9,571 nt of DNA from Pseudomonadota bacterium. Its GTDB lineage: Bacteria; BMS3Abin14. Made by a program: the position numbers and the translations under genes. Of this stretch, positions 5,561 through 9,571 are shown piece after piece (position 1 is the first letter of the stretch; every line of letters starts with the position of its first letter). The notes below the pieces were generated by a model that searched no databases, was not told the DNA's origin, and worked only from the letters and a program-made list of their open reading frames with translations. Location of the stretch: contig QIFJ01000110.1 of assembly GCA_003229755.1 (NCBI GenBank), positions 1-9,571 on the forward strand. The letters are read 5' to 3'.

Positions 5561-5812
5561 ATGAGAAAATATTTAACGATCTTTATTGTGATCGCTGTCT
5601 TTCTCATGATTTCAGCGTCTGGTGTTTTTGCCGCAGCCCTGGTGAGGGATATCGCCGAGGCGGCCTACGGCGAGCTGTTTGATGCTGACCTGTCAATTTC
5701 CATCGGGTCTACTGCAGAGGAAGTTGAGGGTGCAGACGTTGGGGCCGCGGAACTTTCCAGCGAGTTGGTCGGGCCGGATAGTGATGCGGTGAATAGATCA
5801 TTGGAGTATTAG
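5561..5812 (+). CDS. Small exported acidic protein, unrecognised
   Basis: This is an 83-aa protein that I do not recognise. It begins MRKYLTIFIVIAVFLMISAS, a basic n-region with a hydrophobic core, then GVFAAALV with an Ala-x-Ala-type signal peptidase I site at about residues 24-26. The mature part of about 58 residues is acidic (many Glu and Asp), has no Cys and contains small-residue stretches (DVGAAELSSELVG). It is predicted to be periplasmic or secreted; a single N-terminal anchor is the alternative. The ATG at 5561 is the only start before the in-frame TAA at 5537-5539, but it has no clear Shine-Dalgarno. It follows the BCAM0308-like gene by 54 bases. The next gene on the right is convergent, with a repeat-filled gap between. 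It could be lineage-specific. Confidence 0.6.
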   Translation: MRKYLTIFIVIAVFLMISASGVFAAALVRDIAEAAYGELFDADLSISIGSTAEEVEGADVGAAELSSELVGPDSDAVNRSLEY

Positions 5813-5848
5813 AAATTGGGTTTAGAACATTAGAGCATTAGAAATCAG

Positions 5849-6017
5849 GGTTCATCTCGCAATTTGTTGGTTGGATATTGTTATAGTTCATTCATAAGGC
5901 CGGGTTTTTGGGTGTAATCACTCGCCTTCGCAACCCCCTTTTAGCTTCGCTTCGTGATTCACCAAAACCCCGGCCTGGATATTATGTATTAAGAACCAAC
6001 TAATTTGGAGATAAACC
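5849..6017. repeat. MITE-like imperfect dyad with GC-rich hairpin core
   Basis: The outer arms at 5849-5872 and 5994-6017 are inverted copies of one 24-base sequence, with 20 of 24 positions matching by eye (ending in GTTGGTT on the left). The core at 5897-5921 and 5954-5976 forms a long stem: AGGCCGGG against CCCGGCCT with one mismatch, then TTTTGG/CCAAAA, then AATCAC/GTGATT. The apex contains CGCCTTCGC- and GCTTCGCTTCG-like runs. The 11-base ATTAGAGCATT occurs on both sides in direct orientation (5829-5839 and 6021-6031), like a target duplication. No coding capacity and no T-run are present. It fills most of the 291-base gap between two convergent genes. Confidence 0.7.
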
Positions 6018-6072
6018 GAAATTAGAGCATTGAAAATAAGATAATCTATTATTATCACTTTATGGCATGTGT

Positions 6073-6098
6073 CTAATTTCCAATATCCAATTTCTAAT
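6073..6098 (-). repeat. AT-rich ATTAGAAATTGG / TTGGAAATTAG repeats
   Basis: On the minus strand, ATTAGAAATTGG (6098-6087) runs into TGGATATTGGAAATTAG (6089-6073). The first 12 bases recur exactly on the plus strand at 5808-5819, across the stop of the small exported gene, so the two copies are inverted around the gap. The second part recurs with two differences at 9450-9434. Their position in gaps between genes suggests a dispersed intergenic repeat family. Confidence 0.55.
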
Positions 6099-6103
6099 TT
6101 CCA

Positions 6104-7261
6104 CTAACGTAGTTGGTTCTCTACCAGCCTCACCCAGTATTCAATACCTAACGGTATTATATGGTCGTTGAAATCGTAATCGGACCTGTGGGACACAGGC
6201 CCGCCCTCAGCAGTTCCGTTTCCGATGAATATGTAGCTCCCGGGAACCTTTTCAAGGTAGTAGGAAAAATCCTCCGAGGCCATGAGGGGCTGGGTATCCT
6301 GATCCACATTCTCCTCTCCCACAACCTGGACAGCGGCCGTAATAGCTGTCTGAGTTTCCTCTTCAGTATTTACGGTTACAGGGTATCCAGGGAGGAAAGT
6401 AAATTCGTATTCGGCCCCGTGGGCAGCGCAGATACCCGAAAGCACCCTGTCGATACCTGTTCTAACCTGCTCCCGGACCTCCGGGGTCTGAGTCCTGATG
6501 CACCCTTTCAACACGGCGTTGTCGGGGATCACATTGTAGGCTGTTCCAGTGTGAAAACAGGTCACCGATATTACCGAGTTGTCGATGGGTTTAACAGTCC
6601 GGGAGACCACAGTCTGAAGTGCGGTCACTACCTGCGAGGCTGTAATTACAGGATCGATACCGGTGTGGGGCATTGCCGCATGGGTTCCCCTTCCCTTTAC
6701 GATGATCTCGAAGTTGTCGGTAGCAGCCATGATTATCCCAATTCTGGTGGCTAACTTTCCCTCCTCCAGACCTGAGCGGTTGTGCATCCCGAAGACTGCC
6801 TTTGCGGGGAATTTTTTGAACAGACCGTCCTCGATCATGGCTTTCGCGCCGGCGCCGCCTTCCTCCGCGGGCTGGAATATGAAGTAGGCGGTTCCGGAAA
6901 AATTCCTGGTTTCGGCAAGGTATCTGGCCGCCCCCAGAAGCATCACCACATGCCCGTCGTGGCCGCAAGCGTGCATCTTCCCGTCGTTTTCCGAACGGTA
7001 CTCAAAATCATTCTCCTCCTGGATGGGAAGGGCGTCCATGTCCGCCCGGAGCGCTATGGATCTTTCGGAGGAACCGTTCTTCAGGACTCCCACAAGCCCA
7101 GTTTTTCCGAGTCCTCGTTCCACAGCCAGGCCGAAACTTTCCAGCCGTTCGGCTATGCTATCCGAAGTCCTGGCTTCCTCGAATCCGAGCTCCGGGTGTT
7201 TGTGCAGATCGCGCCTCAATGGGATCAGGTCGTCCAGATACGACTGAATGATCTCTCTCAT
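6104..7261 (-). CDS. M20D-family amidohydrolase (metallopeptidase)
   Basis: This is a cytoplasmic zinc hydrolase that removes N-acyl groups from amino acids or similar amides, related to hippurate hydrolase and N-acetyl-diaminopimelate deacetylase; the exact substrate is not readable. The protein has 385 aa from the ATG at 7261. Family landmarks in order are: LRRDLHKHPELGFEE; IALRADMDALPI; MHACGHDGH with the Cys and His ligands (about residues 99 and 101); FQPAEEG with the catalytic and metal-binding Glu pair; FGMHN; then the dimerisation lid, including GRGTHAAMPHTGIDP and YNVIPDNA. ASEDFSYYLEKVPGSY and the last His ligand in VSHRSDYDFND close the protein. All expected ligands are present and the length is normal. 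An ATG at 7279 is also in frame, but AAGG (7273-7270) is 8 bases before 7261 and homologous proteins begin here. The gene starts 49 bases after the tkt stop and is probably co-transcribed with it. Confidence 0.9.
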   Translation of the reverse strand: MREIIQSYLDDLIPLRRDLHKHPELGFEEARTSDSIAERLESFGLAVERGLGKTGLVGVLKNGSSERSIALRADMDALPIQEENDFEYRSENDGKMHACGHDGHVVMLLGAARYLAETRNFSGTAYFIFQPAEEGGAGAKAMIEDGLFKKFPAKAVFGMHNRSGLEEGKLATRIGIIMAATDNFEIIVKGRGTHAAMPHTGIDPVITASQVVTALQTVVSRTVKPIDNSVISVTCFHTGTAYNVIPDNAVLKGCIRTQTPEVREQVRTGIDRVLSGICAAHGAEYEFTFLPGYPVTVNTEEETQTAITAAVQVVGEENVDQDTQPLMASEDFSYYLEKVPGSYIFIGNGTAEGGPVSHRSDYDFNDHIIPLGIEYWVRLVENQLR

Positions 7262-7310
7262 CAGTATCGCCTTGGGCATGCCCGATGGCGGCAGGCCAGT
7301 TTAAGTGCTC

Positions 7311-9314
7311 CTATGTATTGGATAACAGGTTCTGAACAGTGGCAGCAATATTTTCAGCGGTGAACCCGAACTTTTCGAAGTTTACATTTCCAGGCGCTGA
7401 AGCCCCGAACCGGTCTACTCCGATCACAGCACCGTTAAGGCCGACATAACGCTCCCATCCAAAGGATGCCGCTGCCTCGATGGCTACTCGAAGGGTAATT
7501 TCCGGAGGCAGGACCTCGTTCCTGTAATCGTCATCCTGCTGTTCGAAAAGCTCGAAGCTGGCGAAGTTCACTACCCTGACGCCTATCCCCTTTTCCTGAA
7601 GGAGCTCCATGGCGGCCAGGGCGGTTGCTACCTCGGATCCGCTTGCCATAATGACCGCCTGATGGTCGTAACCGCTTTCAGCAAGAATATAGGCTCCCCT
7701 CGATATGGAACTGGCCGGCGGTCTGCCGTCCCTGTGGAGAGGTTCCAGCTTCTGGCGGGTCAAGGCAAGGAAGACTGGAGAGTCGGACTTCATGGCGATT
7801 TTCCAGGCCTCAACTGTTTCAGCCGCGTCGGCGGGGCGAAGGTCTATAAGATCGGGGATCGCACGCAAAGAGGGGATCTGTTCTATGGGCTGGTGAGTTG
7901 GACCGTCTTCTCCCAGGCCGATACTGTCATGGGTAAAAACAAAGATCGTCCTTGCGCGTTCCAGGCTGGCCAGACGCAGGGTGGGGCGCATGTAGTCCGA
8001 GAAGATCAGAAAGGTCGCCACATAGGGTCTAAGGGCGCCGTGAAGGGCCATGCCGTTGGCAATGGCTCCCATGGCATGTTCACGGACTCCAAAGTGCAGA
8101 TTTCTGCCAGCCCGGTCCTCCCGGGAAAAAGATCCTTCACCATCGATCAGGGTGTTGGTGGAAGGCGCCAGGTCGGCCGATCCACCTATGAGGTTTGGTA
8201 CTATTCGTGACAGAGCGTTAATTGCCCTGCCGGAGGCAGCGCGTGTTGCCAGAGTCTCGGAAGAAAGATCAGGAAGAGCCTCTTCCCACCCGTCCGGGAG
8301 TTCACCTTTCCACATGGTGTTCCAGGCTTTGGCGAGGTCGGTGTATTTCTCCTGATACTCGGTAAAGAGGGAAAACCACGCTCCCTCGTATTCTTCGCCC
8401 CTCTTTACGGCTTTCCGAAACTCGGCCAGAGAGTCTTCCGGGATATGAAAATCCGGCTCTACCGGCCACCCAAGGTTCTTCTTGGTGAGGAGCACTTCTT
8501 CATCTCCCAGCGGCGCTCCGTGAGCGCCGGCGGAATCCTGCTTGTTCGGACTCCCATAGGCGATATGAGTTCTCACGGAAATAATGGATGGCCGGGAGGT
8601 GACCTGACGGGCGTTCTCAATGGCCTCCCTGATCGCGGAAGTGTCGTTGCCGTTCTCTACCTTCTGTACGTGCCAGTCGTATGCGATGTACCTTGCCATT
8701 ACGTCTTCCGTAAAGGCCAGATCGGTCGAACCTTCAATAGTGATGTGGTTGTTGTCATAAAGAACGATCAACTTTCCCAGGCCCAGATGACCAGCCAACG
8801 ATGATGCTTCCGCGCTTACGCCCTCCATCAGATCGCCGTCCCCCACTATCACGTAAGTATAGTGATCCATTATGGGAAAGCTGGGCCGGTTGAACTTCTC
8901 CGCAATGTGAGCCTCGGCAATGGTGATCCCCACCGCGTTAGAGATTCCCTGCCCCAGGGGGCCAGTTGTTGTTTCAACTCCTGGAGTAATACGGCTCTCC
9001 GGATGCCCCGGTGTTCTGGAGTTCCACTGGCGGAAATTTTTCAAGTCGTCCAGAGACAGATCGTATCCGGTCAAGTGAAGCAGGGAGTATAGAAGCATGG
9101 AACCATGGCCGGCAGAGAGGATGAATCGATCCCTGTTAGGCCACGCTGGATTCGTCGGGTTATGCCTCAGAAATTCAGTCCATAGAGTATAGGCCATGGG
9201 GGCGGCACCCATTGGCATTCCAGGGTGGCCTGAATTTGCTTTTTGAACACCATCCACAGCAAGCATACGTATGGTGTTTATACATTTGGTTTCAAGGTCC
9301 ATCTTGGTGATCAT
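7311..9314 (-). CDS. tkt: Transketolase
   Basis: Transketolase is a thiamine-diphosphate enzyme that moves two-carbon ketol units between sugar phosphates in the pentose phosphate and Calvin-Benson pathways, in the cytoplasm. The protein has 667 aa from the ATG at 9314, normal for bacterial tkt. Visible motifs are: SGHPGMPMGAAP with the active-site His near residue 30; SAGHGS; TTTGPLGQG; the ThDP/Mg motif GDGDLMEG (from about 158) ending in DNN (about 187-189); GAHGAPLG; the second-domain LIGGSADLAPST; GVREHAMG with the catalytic Glu (about 412); GLGEDGPTHQP; and the C-terminal GSEVATAL and FGASAPGNV. All catalytic residues expected from the family are present. Two starts compete: AGGAG (9326-9322) is 1 base before the ATG at 9320 but 7 bases before the ATG at 9314, so 9314 is preferred. 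A promoter lies upstream and the M20D gene follows. Confidence 0.96.
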   Translation of the reverse strand: MITKMDLETKCINTIRMLAVDGVQKANSGHPGMPMGAAPMAYTLWTEFLRHNPTNPAWPNRDRFILSAGHGSMLLYSLLHLTGYDLSLDDLKNFRQWNSRTPGHPESRITPGVETTTGPLGQGISNAVGITIAEAHIAEKFNRPSFPIMDHYTYVIVGDGDLMEGVSAEASSLAGHLGLGKLIVLYDNNHITIEGSTDLAFTEDVMARYIAYDWHVQKVENGNDTSAIREAIENARQVTSRPSIISVRTHIAYGSPNKQDSAGAHGAPLGDEEVLLTKKNLGWPVEPDFHIPEDSLAEFRKAVKRGEEYEGAWFSLFTEYQEKYTDLAKAWNTMWKGELPDGWEEALPDLSSETLATRAASGRAINALSRIVPNLIGGSADLAPSTNTLIDGEGSFSREDRAGRNLHFGVREHAMGAIANGMALHGALRPYVATFLIFSDYMRPTLRLASLERARTIFVFTHDSIGLGEDGPTHQPIEQIPSLRAIPDLIDLRPADAAETVEAWKIAMKSDSPVFLALTRQKLEPLHRDGRPPASSISRGAYILAESGYDHQAVIMASGSEVATALAAMELLQEKGIGVRVVNFASFELFEQQDDDYRNEVLPPEITLRVAIEAAASFGWERYVGLNGAVIGVDRFGASAPGNVNFEKFGFTAENIAATVQNLLSNT

Positions 9315-9381
9315 TGTCATGCTCCTGAAGTCGGTAATATTGTCAGGGTCGTAAAAAGTCTTCTATTTTTCGGTGTGGCAG

Positions 9382-9410
9382 AACCTAACAGCGTGGGCTC
9401 TGGGTGTCAA
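9382..9410 (-). promoter_or_regulatory. Promoter candidate for tkt
   Basis: On the minus strand, a perfect TTGACA (9410-9405) is followed after 17 bases by TAGGTT (9387-9382), a weak -10 box. The predicted start near 9375 gives a leader of about 60 bases before the ATG at 9314. The rest of the 164-base gap to the next gene holds one copy of the AT-rich repeat and nothing else I can define. Confidence 0.5.
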
Positions 9411-9433
9411 GAATAACGTCTTATCTGGTTCCC

Positions 9434-9450
9434 CCAATTTCCAATCTCCA
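9434..9450 (-). repeat. Copy of the TGGAnATTGGAAATT repeat
   Basis: TGGAGATTGGAAATTGG on the minus strand matches the 17 bases at 6089-6073 in 15 positions. Both copies lie in gaps between genes, one upstream of tkt and one downstream of the M20D gene. Confidence 0.45.
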
Positions 9451-9484
9451 CTTTTCCACATCAAAGCCCTTGACAGTTATGGTA

Positions 9485-9571
9485 TCACCGCCGGTATTCC
9501 TCTTCAATTTCCTTGAGGATGTCCAGCATCGACCTGATACTGGTAGTGGGATTGCGGCATAAGAAGTCTAT
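9485..9571 (-). CDS. C-terminal fragment of an unrecognised protein
   Basis: A minus-strand frame enters from the right edge and ends at TGA (9487-9485). Its 28 visible residues include IDFLCRNPTTSIRSML and end DILKEIEEEYRR. The charged, helical end is plausible for a real protein, and codon use (AAG GAA, GAA GAG GAA) looks natural. I cannot assign a family from this length. The gene lies 75 bases upstream of the tkt -35 box and on the same strand, so some read-through into tkt is possible, but tkt seems to have its own promoter. Confidence 0.55.
   Translation of the reverse strand: MDFLCRNPTTSIRSMLDILKEIEEEYRR

Noticed and set aside
5829..6100. CRISPR array
   Set aside because: The repeats are few, differ in orientation and lack regular spacing or unique spacers.
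6161..8804. Several plus-strand frames opposite the amidohydrolase and transketolase
   Set aside because: They are shadows of two fully recognisable minus-strand enzymes.
9303..9320. N-terminus MTMIT resembling the lacZ start, suggesting vector sequence
   Set aside because: The DNA differs from lacZ, the ribosome binding site supports the next ATG, and the codons run directly into a natural transketolase.
1..9571. tRNA or rRNA genes
   Set aside because: No cloverleaf-like sequence or conserved rRNA segment was seen on either strand.

Overview
The window is about 9.6 kb of bacterial chromosome of moderate GC. It has Gram-negative-like gene content: an M20D amidohydrolase, transketolase, a BCAM0308-type zinc-ribbon protein and an SPW/VKOR-like membrane protein. 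Most genes are on the minus strand. I cannot name the organism from sequence alone. A deltaproteobacterial, Nitrospirota-like or similar environmental lineage would fit, but this is a guess.

Left part (1-2237), toxic-anion and metalloid defence. On the minus strand, the start of a cation:proton antiporter runs off the left edge. It is preceded by a promoter, a fluoride (crcB-type) riboswitch and an intrinsic terminator whose 5' arm is the 3' strand of the aptamer pseudoknot. This is the layout of a fluoride-ON transcriptional switch. Upstream lies an arsenic unit on the same strand, arsR then acr3. acr3 is frameshifted exactly where the conserved SNNFELAIA motif with its essential Glu should be, so it looks like a pseudogene (or a sequencing error). 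arsR has a near-consensus promoter placed so that its mRNA would be leaderless. On the plus strand beside it is a decayed C-terminal piece of a cupin gene.

Middle part (2238-5812). A two-gene minus-strand operon encodes an extended SDR (NAD-dependent epimerase-like) and a multi-pass membrane protein with a His/Met-rich N-terminus, SPW repeats at both ends and a VKOR-like core with a single CxxC. A perfect 14-bp palindrome sits at the expected transcription start of this operon. The adjacent 304-bp intergenic region carries nested palindromes built on GGGGTC/GACCCC. Then, on the plus strand, come a BCAM0308-like protein with two CxxC pairs and an unrecognised 83-aa exported acidic protein.

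Right part (5813-9571). A 291-bp gap between convergent genes holds a 169-nt imperfect dyad with a GC-rich hairpin core, flanked by an 11-bp direct repeat (MITE-like). AT-rich ATTAGAAATTGG-type repeats lie outside it. Beyond is a minus-strand pair: transketolase (tkt, own promoter with TTGACA) followed closely by an M20D amidohydrolase. The last 87 bases are the C-terminus of an unrecognised minus-strand gene.

The most interesting items are the fluoride riboswitch with a paired substitution at two highly conserved ligand-pocket positions, the precise acr3 lesion, the SPW-VKOR-SPW/SDR module with its palindromic operator candidate, and the MITE-like dyad.
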